From Lachnospiraceae bacterium (lineage in GTDB: Bacteria > Bacillota > Clostridia > Lachnospirales > Lachnospiraceae): a stretch of DNA of 64,000 nt. Position 1 is the first letter of the stretch. The number at the start of each line of letters is the position of its first letter. The stretch covers positions 91,125-155,124 of the forward strand of contig JAFTXG010000026.1 of assembly GCA_017461725.1 (NCBI GenBank). Direction: 5' to 3'. The notes beneath the pieces were generated by a model. That model did not search any database. It saw only the letters and a program-made list of their open reading frames with translations, and had not been told where the DNA came from. Below are positions 17,757 through 25,124 of the stretch, one piece after another. A program made the translations under genes and the position numbers.

Positions 17757-18137
17757 TTATTCCGCCGTCTTGAATCCCTTGATCATGGGGATCAGTCCCA
17801 ACAGCATCACGATTCCGACCACACCGACGATGAGGCCGACGATCATCATTCCCTCGAAGGCCATGATCATTGCCATCCCGATGCCGAGCACCAATGCCGC
17901 CACAACTCCGTAAATCACCTTTCCAGCGATCTTCCAGTTGACCTTTGCCACAGGCTTTCCTGCCATCACCCAGCAAACGATCCCCAGACTGATCAGCGCC
18001 ACCGCGCCGATGGCGGTCACTATCACGCCCTCATTGAACAGGTTCCACTCAGGAAGGAGGCACATACACATGCCGATTCCAAACAGCAGCACACTGATCA
18101 CACCAACCACCAAAGTAACAAAGTTTTTCTTTTCCAT
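17757..18137 (-). CDS. small four-helix membrane protein of unknown function
   Basis: A 126-residue protein that is almost entirely hydrophobic. Four membrane segments are visible at about residues 6-26, 38-58, 68-90 and 95-120 (GLIVGVVGIVMLLGLIPMIK). There are no catalytic or metal motifs. A good ribosome site (GGAGGAG) precedes the ATG at 18137. It is followed after 84 bases by the gene for the repeat-containing helical protein and the two are probably co-transcribed. No family was recognised. Confidence 0.6.
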   Translation of the reverse strand: MEKKNFVTLVVGVISVLLFGIGMCMCLLPEWNLFNEGVIVTAIGAVALISLGIVCWVMAGKPVAKVNWKIAGKVIYGVVAALVLGIGMAMIMAFEGMMIVGLIVGVVGIVMLLGLIPMIKGFKTAE

Positions 18138-18229
18138 TTCTAATCTCCTCCTGAAGCCTTTGTTTTGCTTTTTCGCTTTCGATGGTTGTATTCTAGACCA
18201 GAAGTATTTTTGAAATGATTCGGAAATGT

Positions 18230-19114
18230 TTAAATTTTGTTAAAATCCATATGCTCCATCAGCGCCTGCATGGGCAGTGTGACCCACTTGTCCCGTCGGT
18301 ACAGCACCTGCTTCCACAGCTCCACCTGAATATCCCTCACCGGCAGACGCACGATGCGGCCCTCCTGCACTGCACGCTCCGTTACATAGTCGGGGAGGAA
18401 AGACAGGCCCACGCCCTCCACCACCAGGCGGCAGATCAGGTCCGCTCCACCCATCTCCAGCACCGGATGAATCTCCATGGAGCGCTTCGCCAGCTCCTCG
18501 TCCAGCAGACGTCGGTAACTCATGCCCTTCTCCGTCAGGATAAACGGCTCCGCCAGCAGCTCATGGATTTCCACGCTGTCCTTCCCGGCCAGCGGATGAC
18601 CTGCGCAGGCCACAAAGTGAGCGTCAATCTTCTCCTCGTCGGCGATCACATAGGCAGTATCATAAATGTGACTGTCCAGCGTGCAGACCAAGTCCGCCTC
18701 ATTGTGGTCCAGCATCCGAAACAACCCGTCCGTTCCGGCGGTCATCACCTTCAGCGAGACGCTTGGACAGGCCTTTCTAAAGGATGCAAACTCACCAGCA
18801 ATCAGCGGCGTGCAGAGTGAATCCGCCATGGCCAGCCTCATCTCGCCCTTGGGCACGCTGCGCTCGCTGACCTCCTGCACCATCTCCTGGGACATCCGGC
18901 AAATGCGCTGGGCATAGTTCAGCGCATCCTTTCCCGCGTCGGTCAAGCTCACCGTGTGCCCGATCCGGTCAAACAGCTGCACTCCCAGCTCCTGCTCCAG
19001 CTGTTTGATCTGAAAAGATACCGTGGGCTGAGAATACCCCAGCTTCTCTCCCGCTTTGGTAAAACTTTTCAATTCAGCCACCTCAATAAAAATCGTCAAT
19101 GCACGCAGATCCAT
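18230..19114 (-). CDS. LysR-family regulator divergent from the AgcS symporter
   Basis: A 294-residue LysR-type regulator. The DNA-binding domain (residues 3-60) reads FTKAGEKLGYSQPTVSFQIKQLEQELG, and the substrate-binding fold covers about 90-290. Its gene is back-to-back with an alanine/glycine symporter gene; the 201-base gap contains the symporter promoter. An inverted repeat AATAC / GTATT (19253-19268) lies inside the spacer of that promoter and is a candidate LysR box. The inducer is unknown; an amino acid would fit the neighbour. Confidence 0.88.
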   Translation of the reverse strand: MDLRALTIFIEVAELKSFTKAGEKLGYSQPTVSFQIKQLEQELGVQLFDRIGHTVSLTDAGKDALNYAQRICRMSQEMVQEVSERSVPKGEMRLAMADSLCTPLIAGEFASFRKACPSVSLKVMTAGTDGLFRMLDHNEADLVCTLDSHIYDTAYVIADEEKIDAHFVACAGHPLAGKDSVEIHELLAEPFILTEKGMSYRRLLDEELAKRSMEIHPVLEMGGADLICRLVVEGVGLSFLPDYVTERAVQEGRIVRLPVRDIQVELWKQVLYRRDKWVTLPMQALMEHMDFNKI

Positions 19115-19246
19115 ACGTTTCCCTCTCTCATTCTCTTCCTATTTTTAATGTATATCCTTCTGCAGCAGCAAAGGTCCCTTTAGCAAAAGCCTTTCCCGCA
19201 ATCTTTTTCATTTAGAATATAAATCCCAACCATAAAAACCATAAAT

Positions 19247-19275
19247 TAGACAAATACTCATTTGTATTATATACT
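19247..19275 (+). promoter_or_regulatory. promoter of the AgcS symporter with inverted repeat in the spacer
   Basis: A -35 TAGACA (19247-19252), 17 bases, and -10 TATACT (19270-19275). The spacer holds AATAC-N6-GTATT, so a protein bound there would directly affect polymerase. Confidence 0.6.
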
Positions 19276-19315
19276 CTATTTTAATTAAGTCAAGAAAAGC
19301 TAAGAGAGGTTTTCC

Positions 19316-20698
19316 ATGAAATTAATCAGTGATGTTTACGGTCTTCTCTGGGGCGATCTGTTCACGATCCCGCTGCCCGGAGGCTCATCCATCGGCATTT
19401 CCCTGCTGGTTCTTCTGCTGATCCCCGCGGGAATCTATTTTACAATTCGGACCAAATGTCTTCCGATCCGCTGTTTCCCCGAAATGCTCCGCATCTCAGT
19501 GGAGAAACAGAGTCACGGTAAGCAGGGCGCTCTCTCCGGAATGCAGGCGCTGATTGTGTCCACCGCCACCCGCGTAGGCATGGGCAATCTGGTCGGTGTG
19601 GTTGCGGCCATCTCCGCCGGCGGCGCAGGCGCAGTGTTCTGGATGTGGATCACCGCGCTGATCGGCTCGTCCACCGCATACATTGAGGCCACCCTTGCCC
19701 AGATGCACAGACAGGAGGATCCCCTCTACGGCGGATACCGTGGCGGCCCTGCCTACTATATTCACCATTTCTTCACCCGCGGAAAGACGAAGCGCTACAG
19801 TGTGATTGCCGTGCTGTTCGCGCTCTCCGGTCTGCTGTGCTGGTGCGGTGTCAGCCAGGTCATCAGCAATTCCGTGTCCGAGGCATTCTACAATGCCTTT
19901 AACCTCCCGCCAATTGTCTCCACAGTGATCCTGGTAGCCCTGGCGGCGGTTATCGTTCTCCGCAAAAATGCTACCGTGAAGGTTCTGGACATCATGGTTC
20001 CGGTCATGGCGGCCTTCTACTTTGTGATCACCCTGATCATCATCGGCAAAAATATTGCGCTGCTGCCCGACGTTTTCAAGCGGATTTTTGAGGAGGCCTT
20101 CGGTCTCCGCCAGGTAGTGGCCGGCGGCTTCGGTGCCGCTCTGATGAACGGCGTAAAGCGCGGTCTGTTCTCCAACGAGGCCGGCTCCGGTTCTGCGCCC
20201 TGCGCAGCTGCTGCCGCAAATGTGAGTCACCCCGCGAAATCCGGTCTGTTTCAGGCTTTCGGCGTATTTATCGATACCCTGGTGATCTGCAGCTGTACCG
20301 CCATGATCATGCTGCTGGCCCCCGCAGATCTGCTGGATGGGCTCACCGGCATGGCACTTCTGCAGACCGCCATGCAGCATCACTTCGGCAATGTGGGCGT
20401 GATCTTCACCGCCGTTGCCCTGTGGCTGTTCAGCTTCTCCACCTTTATCGGCATCCTGTACTACGCACGCTCCAACGTGGCGTACCTGTTCGGCGACAAC
20501 TGGCTGTCACAGACCATCTACAAAATCCTCGCGCTGGTCATGCTGTTCATCGGCGGTCTGGCTGCCTACACCTTCGTGTGGGATCTGGGTGACATCGGTG
20601 TCGGACTGATGACCGTATTCAATATGATCGCGATCCTGCCCATGGGCGGACAGGCAGTGCGGGCACTGAACGAGTATATGGCTACGCGAAAAAAATAG
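19316..20698 (+). CDS. alanine/glycine:cation symporter (AgcS family)
   Basis: A 460-residue integral membrane protein with about ten membrane helices. The family hallmark near residues 80-105 is present (TRVGMGNLVGVVAAISAGG), followed by YGGYRGGPAYYI. The second signature, MNGVKRGLFSNEAGSGSAP, lies near 280-298. AgcS proteins take up alanine or glycine with sodium or protons. Length fits the family. The start at 19316 has AAGAGAGG upstream. The gene is monocistronic, transcribed away from its LysR neighbour, and its stop codon is followed after seven bases by a long intergenic hairpin element. Confidence 0.92.
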   Translation: MKLISDVYGLLWGDLFTIPLPGGSSIGISLLVLLLIPAGIYFTIRTKCLPIRCFPEMLRISVEKQSHGKQGALSGMQALIVSTATRVGMGNLVGVVAAISAGGAGAVFWMWITALIGSSTAYIEATLAQMHRQEDPLYGGYRGGPAYYIHHFFTRGKTKRYSVIAVLFALSGLLCWCGVSQVISNSVSEAFYNAFNLPPIVSTVILVALAAVIVLRKNATVKVLDIMVPVMAAFYFVITLIIIGKNIALLPDVFKRIFEEAFGLRQVVAGGFGAALMNGVKRGLFSNEAGSGSAPCAAAAANVSHPAKSGLFQAFGVFIDTLVICSCTAMIMLLAPADLLDGLTGMALLQTAMQHHFGNVGVIFTAVALWLFSFSTFIGILYYARSNVAYLFGDNWLSQTIYKILALVMLFIGGLAAYTFVWDLGDIGVGLMTVFNMIAILPMGGQAVRALNEYMATRKK

Positions 20699-20705
20699 CA
20701 GCGCT

Positions 20706-20950
20706 GATTTAAACTGAAAGAGGTTACCCGGAATTAAACGAAAGAGAAACCCTCTCCGGCCGCCGGTACTTAGCAAATCCGATAATGTGAACACTTAATG
20801 AAGCGGAGTGTCAACGAACGCTGAATTTAGTGAGAGCTTATGCAAAGCTGCCGCCAGGCGATGGATGAGCTTAGTATCCGCTGCGAGACGGAGCGGAGCG
20901 AGAGCGTGTTTCTCGGGTTTATTTCGGATAACCTCTTATATATTTAAATC
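20706..20950. repeat. long intergenic hairpin element A
   Basis: Outer arms GATTTAAA (20706-20713) and TTTAAATC (20943-20950) match perfectly, as do AGAGGTTA / TAACCTCT just inside. The stem continues, with interruptions, to two core motifs: left CCGGCCGCCGGTACTTA (20756-20772) and right TATCCGCTGCGAGACGG (20875-20891). Both cores recur unchanged at 35 kb and 53 kb. The element begins seven bases after the symporter stop codon and fills most of the 381-base gap to the esterase gene. Confidence 0.8.
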
Positions 20951-21079
20951 ATAACACCGTTTTTCGCAGTCCCTGAAATATTTGATTGACATGTACACCA
21001 CATAGTAAGTAGAATAAAAACAGTCAATGTGGCAAACATAACATTTGCAAAATCTATCGCTCATTACAGGAGGTATATC

Positions 21080-21856
21080 ATGGCTGTTTTCGAAGGCTCT
21101 TTCCGCTCAAAATCACTGGAGATGTCCACCACCGTCTCTGTCTATCTTCCCTATGACAACGCAAAGTACAATGTGGACAATCATCCGCTCCGCACCATGA
21201 TCCTGCTGCACGGTCTCCACGGAAATCACTCCGAGTGGTTCCGCAAAACAAATGTGGAGCGCTACGCACAGGCGTACAATCTGGCGATCATCTGCCCCGA
21301 CGGAAACAATTCCATGTACGCGGACACCACCTACGGTGAGAACTATTTCGAGTTTATCACCTCGGAACTGCCCGAGATCGCCCGCGAGCTGTTCAACCTG
21401 CCCACCGACCGGGAGCACCTCTATATCGCCGGTCTGTCCATGGGCGCCTACGGCGCACTGAAGGCGGCGCTGGCTCACCCCGAACGATTCTCCAAGTGCT
21501 TCTCCTTCAGCGCAGGCACCATGCTGGGCAATCCCCGACTGACCGCCTTCGTCGGAGCCAATGAGACCTTCGCCACCAGTACTTTCGCCGGCATGGTAAA
21601 GGGCGCCTTTGGTCCGGAGATCGTCTACGAGAATCCGAACAATATTTATTATCTGGCCGAGCAGTGCGACCGCTCTCTTCTCCCCGAGATCCTGATCACC
21701 TGCGGAAAGCAGGACTATCTCTACAATGAAAACGTTCACTTCAAGGCTCACCTGACCGAGCTGGGCATCCCCTTCACCTGGAAAGAATGGGAGGGCGTAC
21801 ACGACTGGAAATTCTGGGACGAGTCGGTGAAGCTGGCATTCGAGACATTCCTGTAA
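21080..21856 (+). CDS. esterase family alpha/beta hydrolase (FrmB/EstA-like)
   Basis: A 258-residue cytoplasmic serine hydrolase of the esterase D type. The oxyanion region is LLHGLHGNHSEWFR (about 36-49), the nucleophile elbow is GLSMGAYG (Ser about 121) and the acid and His lie toward the C-terminus (GKQDYLY and GVHDWKFWDE). Relatives include S-formylglutathione hydrolase and tributyrin esterases, so a short-chain acyl ester is the likely substrate. The ATG at 21080 has AGGAGG seven bases upstream; the frame is open further 5-prime but without a ribosome site. A strong terminator follows. Confidence 0.85.
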   Translation: MAVFEGSFRSKSLEMSTTVSVYLPYDNAKYNVDNHPLRTMILLHGLHGNHSEWFRKTNVERYAQAYNLAIICPDGNNSMYADTTYGENYFEFITSELPEIARELFNLPTDREHLYIAGLSMGAYGALKAALAHPERFSKCFSFSAGTMLGNPRLTAFVGANETFATSTFAGMVKGAFGPEIVYENPNNIYYLAEQCDRSLLPEILITCGKQDYLYNENVHFKAHLTELGIPFTWKEWEGVHDWKFWDESVKLAFETFL

Positions 21857-21877
21857 AAGAATTCCATAGTCTTTATC

Positions 21878-21938
21878 ATGAATGGGGCTGTTCAAAATAG
21901 CAATCAATTACTTTGCTATTTTGAACAGCCCCATTCAT
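21878..21938 (+). terminator. perfect long hairpin after the esterase gene
   Basis: A 26-base perfect inverted repeat (ATGAATGGGGCTG... mirrored at the other side) has a nine-base loop, 22 bases after the esterase stop. It lacks a long T-run, so it may act as a weak terminator or mRNA 3-prime stabiliser. Confidence 0.65.
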
Positions 21939-21966
21939 CACCATGTCCCTATCAAATTTAGCTCGC

Positions 21967-22075
21967 TCACCGCTCGTCGAACATCTCAGCGATAATTTCC
22001 ACAATACTGATATCCGTGGTATATATCCCTTCATAGGGAAGTTCTACGTAAGCATTATTGCCTCCCTTTTTTCAT
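21967..22075 (-). pseudogene. possible frameshifted small gene (about 35 codons)
   Basis: On the minus strand an ATG at 22075 follows AGGGGG by seven bases, but the frame closes after six codons. If one A of the six-A run just after the ATG is skipped, the frame stays open for about 35 codons and reads MKKGGNNAYVELPYEGIYTT, ending in EMFDER and a TGA at 21967. The strong ribosome site and protein-like composition suggest a real small protein broken by a homopolymer change, or a sequencing error. It matches no family I recognise. Confidence 0.35.
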
Positions 22076-22151
22076 ACAATATCCCCCTGAAAAATCCAAG
22101 ATCAATATGATAACACTCAATCCCCGGCTTCACTCAGTCATGATTCCCCGA

Positions 22152-23750
22152 CTACTCAGCCGCTTCCTCCAAACGCTCCGCCTTGTCCCCCAGATATTTC
22201 GCAGCTCTCCACTCCGCATAATTCCAATCCCGGAAATCATCATCCTCCGCTTCCACATGGGAAAGTCTGTATTCCAGTGCAATCTTCACATCCTCCAGCA
22301 CCTGTGCATCGGTGACTTCCTCCTGCAGTTTCGCCAGATACGGGATCGCACCATCCCCCATGTTCATCAGATGTCCCACATCCACACCGTATATGCGGCC
22401 CTCCAGGTAGGCATTCACGTTGTAGCGCGCCACCTGAGTGTCTACGTCCGCCCAGCTGACCGCCGCGCCCATGATCAGCGCGATCACCAGCACCACCTTC
22501 ATATATGGCAGCCTCGGCACGAAGAGCCACACATTGACCACGGCAGTGGTAATTCCCAGAAAGATCATCACGATCTGTGTCAGTAGCCTCAGTCTGGTCA
22601 GACCATAGCTGTCGATATACAGGATCATCTTTGCGCTGGCTGCGGCCACAAAAAACAGTGTCACTATGCCGATGACCAGGCACAAAATCCGGGTACTTAA
22701 GGGTGTCGGTTCTTTCTCCCTGCAAACCCACAGGCTGAACACCATGATGCTCAGATTGATCCCGCACAGCACTGCCATCTCAAAGAATCCGCGGCGGGCA
22801 TACTCGGCGAGTGTGTATTCTTCAGGCAAAATCCCTGCAAATCCCCCAATAAAGTAGGCCAGCTGGCTGACCAGATACACAACATACACCAGGCTGACCG
22901 ACACCAACACCGTGTTCACCGTCAGTGCCGCCAGTCCCTTTCTCGTCCTCGTCACGACAGGTCTGCCCTCGCTGTGCTTCAACGCCGCACCGCGGGTGTA
23001 CAGAACAATCGCAATACAGCCGCCCACTAAAATCGTGCCGATGAACTCACCGAGGGAAAAATCCGGCAATCTGTCCATCAATCCCTCGAATGCGGCATCC
23101 GCCCGCATCAACAGAAAGCAGATGACCAGAAGCACAGGGACAGCCATGCTCAGTCCCAGAAGCACTGCTCCGCCCTTCTTTCCTGCGGGACCGCTGTGGC
23201 GGAAGCCCTCCTTCACGCCGCGGCTGACCGGCTCCATCTCTCCAAATCCCAACGAAAACAGGGTGTGACCTGCATCGCCAAGAGACGCCAAGGTATCGGG
23301 ACTGCGACGATTCTTTCCGGCCAGCAGACAAAGCCCCAGATTCACACTGACCATCAAAAACATAAGCATCACAAACTTCACATAGCCGTCATCCGCCCGG
23401 ACGAAGGACGCAGCAATCACCGTACTCAGCGCCAGAAGGATCAACGCGTAGGTTTTATTTGGCGTCGCCTTTTGCTCTCGGTTCACGGTCTGAAGATACA
23501 CTGCACTGATCACAATACTCAATATCGCCGCCACGGCAAAGCCCAGATTGAACCCGCCATATATGGTCGCATTGGCCATCAGCAGTCCACTGATAATAAT
23601 TCCCAGACCGAACCGGAACTCCCGTTTACCGGCCGGATATTTCTTTTGTCCAGGTTCACTCGCCGTTTCTGTCTCATCTATCTTCGCTATCGTACCGATC
23701 TTCTGAGCAGCACCATCCGCAAACTCTTGTTTCCCCATCACTTCCATCAC
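22152..23750 (-). CDS. DUF4173 multi-spanning membrane protein
   Basis: A 532-residue protein. A soluble N-terminus (1-45) is followed by around twelve membrane segments up to residue 450. The C-terminal region holds motifs seen in DUF4153/DUF4173 proteins: YLEGRIYGVDVGHLMNMGDG, then AIPYLAKL and a helical tail containing DFRDWNYAEWRA. The biochemical role is unknown. It is the last gene of a group that starts with a DUF2975 protein and a small XRE regulator, whose gene ends directly before this one begins (stop at 23751, start at 23750). The first two ATGs are both plausible. Confidence 0.75.
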   Translation of the reverse strand: MMEVMGKQEFADGAAQKIGTIAKIDETETASEPGQKKYPAGKREFRFGLGIIISGLLMANATIYGGFNLGFAVAAILSIVISAVYLQTVNREQKATPNKTYALILLALSTVIAASFVRADDGYVKFVMLMFLMVSVNLGLCLLAGKNRRSPDTLASLGDAGHTLFSLGFGEMEPVSRGVKEGFRHSGPAGKKGGAVLLGLSMAVPVLLVICFLLMRADAAFEGLMDRLPDFSLGEFIGTILVGGCIAIVLYTRGAALKHSEGRPVVTRTRKGLAALTVNTVLVSVSLVYVVYLVSQLAYFIGGFAGILPEEYTLAEYARRGFFEMAVLCGINLSIMVFSLWVCREKEPTPLSTRILCLVIGIVTLFFVAAASAKMILYIDSYGLTRLRLLTQIVMIFLGITTAVVNVWLFVPRLPYMKVVLVIALIMGAAVSWADVDTQVARYNVNAYLEGRIYGVDVGHLMNMGDGAIPYLAKLQEEVTDAQVLEDVKIALEYRLSHVEAEDDDFRDWNYAEWRAAKYLGDKAERLEEAAE

Positions 23751-23957
23751 TCAATCCTCCACAAACTCAAACAGATCGCCGGGCTGGCACTTCAGCTCCC
23801 GGCAGATCGCCTCCATGGTGCTCATGCGCACCGCCTTCGCCTTTCCTGTCTTCAGGATCGACAGATTCGCCTGGGTCATGCCGACCCGGTTCGCCAGCTC
23901 CTGGGAAGTCATTTTCCGCTTGGCCAGCATCACATCCAGATTAACTATGATCGCCAT
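23751..23957 (-). CDS. small XRE-family transcriptional regulator (YozG-like)
   Basis: A 68-residue protein that is little more than a helix-turn-helix: IVNLDVMLAKRKMTSQELAN, then VGMTQANLSILKTGKAKAVRMSTM and the conserved end CQPGDLFEF. This is the Cro/C1-type family typified by YozG, usually encoded together with a DUF2975 membrane protein, as here. It probably controls its own operon. Two 11-base direct repeats upstream of the operon promoter (24544-24576) are the candidate binding sites. It abuts the DUF4173 gene with no gap. Confidence 0.88.
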   Translation of the reverse strand: MAIIVNLDVMLAKRKMTSQELANRVGMTQANLSILKTGKAKAVRMSTMEAICRELKCQPGDLFEFVED

Positions 23958-23966
23958 GACTCCCTC

Positions 23967-24410
23967 CTAAATCGTCAGATCATTTTCTTCCCGCATCTCG
24001 ATGGCGGCAGCCATGATGTTTTTCACCATGCTGACCACCAGCGCCAGAAATGCCATGATCACCACCATGAAAACCAGCGGCGGATAGAAAAAGGAGGCTG
24101 GTAAACAGATCACGCTGACACCGACACAGCACCACCGGATCCGGCGAATGTAGCAGGTGTTTTTCTCCACAAACACATCCAATTTCAATACATTTGTCAC
24201 CAGGCGGTCGATACACCACAGCGCATACTCTACCACCGGAACACACAGGTAAAAGGCAATCGCCAACGCCTCCTGTCCGTAATCTCTGAATGGGCGTATA
24301 CCGCTGTACCATCTGAGCAGTGACGGAAACACAAAAATCAGTACTACCACCGCCGCCGCGATCAGGCGGCTGCACCAAAGGGTAAATTTTGCCGAAAGCT
24401 CTGGACTCAT
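23967..24410 (-). CDS. DUF2975 membrane protein
   Basis: A 147-residue protein with four membrane segments (about 8-30, 45-65, 95-115 and 120-140). It has the family sequence AIAFYLCVPVVEYALWCIDRLVTNV in pieces around residues 50-75. DUF2975 proteins pair with a small XRE regulator in many Firmicutes, possibly as sensor or modulator. The ATG at 24410 has GGAGG eight bases upstream; an in-frame ATG five codons earlier has no such site. It is the first gene of the DUF2975-XRE-DUF4173 operon. The function is unknown. Confidence 0.8.
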   Translation of the reverse strand: MSPELSAKFTLWCSRLIAAAVVVLIFVFPSLLRWYSGIRPFRDYGQEALAIAFYLCVPVVEYALWCIDRLVTNVLKLDVFVEKNTCYIRRIRWCCVGVSVICLPASFFYPPLVFMVVIMAFLALVVSMVKNIMAAAIEMREENDLTI

Positions 24411-24498
24411 CTTTAGTTCCTCCAAACTGTTTTATTCTGAAACACTCCCCCGGGGAATCGGTCTCTCTGTCATTCATCAACCGATCCTCTCAAGGAAA

Positions 24499-24527
24499 TA
24501 TATACCATTCTATTTACTGAATGTCAA
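24499..24527 (-). promoter_or_regulatory. promoter of the DUF2975-XRE-DUF4173 operon
   Basis: On the minus strand, -35 TTGACA (24522-24527), 17 bases, and -10 TATATA (24499-24504). It lies about 90 bases before the DUF2975 start codon. Confidence 0.7.
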
Positions 24528-24543
24528 TATGTTTTTATCGTAA

Positions 24544-24576
24544 TTCGATAATTTGTATATTGATTTTCGATAATTT
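24544..24576. promoter_or_regulatory. paired direct repeats, candidate XRE operator
   Basis: TTCGATAATTT occurs exactly twice, at 24544-24554 and 24566-24576, a 22-base period or two helical turns. The pair sits just upstream of the -35 of the XRE operon. Confidence 0.5.
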
Positions 24577-24617
24577 CAAACAATTTCATAACAAACTGTT
24601 TTTCTTTATATTGCAAC

Positions 24618-24646
24618 TTGTATTTTCTTTCCTGTTGTGCTATACT
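24618..24646 (+). promoter_or_regulatory. promoter of holin-like toxin mRNA, locus 2
   Basis: -35 TTGTAT (24618-24623), 17 bases, -10 TATACT (24641-24646). It matches locus 1 in -10 sequence, spacing and the GC just before the -10. Confidence 0.65.
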
Positions 24647-24811
24647 ACGTCATATCCAGTTTTCGACGTTCGTCGCCCTCTATGATATTTAATTTTACTA
24701 TCCGAAAAATTATCGAGAACTTTACCGAGCAAACCAAAACTGAATATATTTACCCAGGCAGCTGGGGGACGTGCTTCCATCCGTTCCGAGATTCGGAAAG
24801 GAGTGGTTCTT

Positions 24812-24907
24812 ATGAGTACATACGAAGAATTTATGATTATTCTGGCTGTGGCCAGTCTGATTGTGGCAATTCTGAACCTGTACAGCAAACATAGCAATAA
24901 GAAATAA
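24812..24907 (+). CDS. holin-like type I toxin peptide, locus 2
   Basis: A 31-residue peptide, MSTYEEFMII, one hydrophobic helix, then the basic tail SKHSNKK. It aligns with the locus-1 peptide (both M-x-T-Y-x-E) and belongs to the same Hol_Tox-like group of membrane-active type I toxins. The ribosome site AGGAG lies eight bases before the ATG. It sits at the base of a hairpin TTCCG / CGGAA, so translation is likely limited by structure. The mRNA starts about 160 bases upstream. Direct neighbours are unrelated operons. Confidence 0.75.
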   Translation: MSTYEEFMIILAVASLIVAILNLYSKHSNKK

Positions 24908-25009
24908 GCCGTCCTGCACTCGGGAAAGTCAGACGGCTTATTTCTTAAATAACGTTTTGATTGTTCACCGGGACGGGTGAGTTGCATTCACCTTCCGGCT
25001 GTCTGGTTA
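24897..25009 (-). ncRNA. predicted antisense antitoxin RNA, locus 2
   Basis: This would start near 25008 from the promoter at 25015-25043 and end at the perfect stem AAGCCGTC / GACGGCTT that overlaps the toxin stop codon. On this strand the stem is followed by ATTTCTTATT. The two RNAs are convergent and share this hairpin as terminator, as in the Fst par locus. A second hairpin (GGTGAATGCAACTCACC) forms its 5-prime part. Confidence 0.6.
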
Positions 25010-25014
25010 AGTAT

Positions 25015-25043
25015 ATTATAGGTTAATCTCTTTCATTTGTCAA
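25015..25043 (-). promoter_or_regulatory. consensus promoter of antitoxin RNA, locus 2
   Basis: On the minus strand, -35 TTGACA (25038-25043) and -10 TATAAT (25015-25020) with a 17-base spacer: a full consensus promoter directed at the toxin gene. Confidence 0.8.
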
Positions 25044-25124
25044 TGTGGGATTTCCCATCCATTGCTGCGCCTGATCGCGCACGATTACCCAAGCCCCTCA
25101 ATCAGCATCACCAGACCGCGGGCA

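Noticed and set aside
20706..20950. Element A considered as an insertion sequence
   Set aside because: Too short for a transposase, no open frame, and the arms differ between copies, unlike IS termini; a non-autonomous palindrome remains possible.
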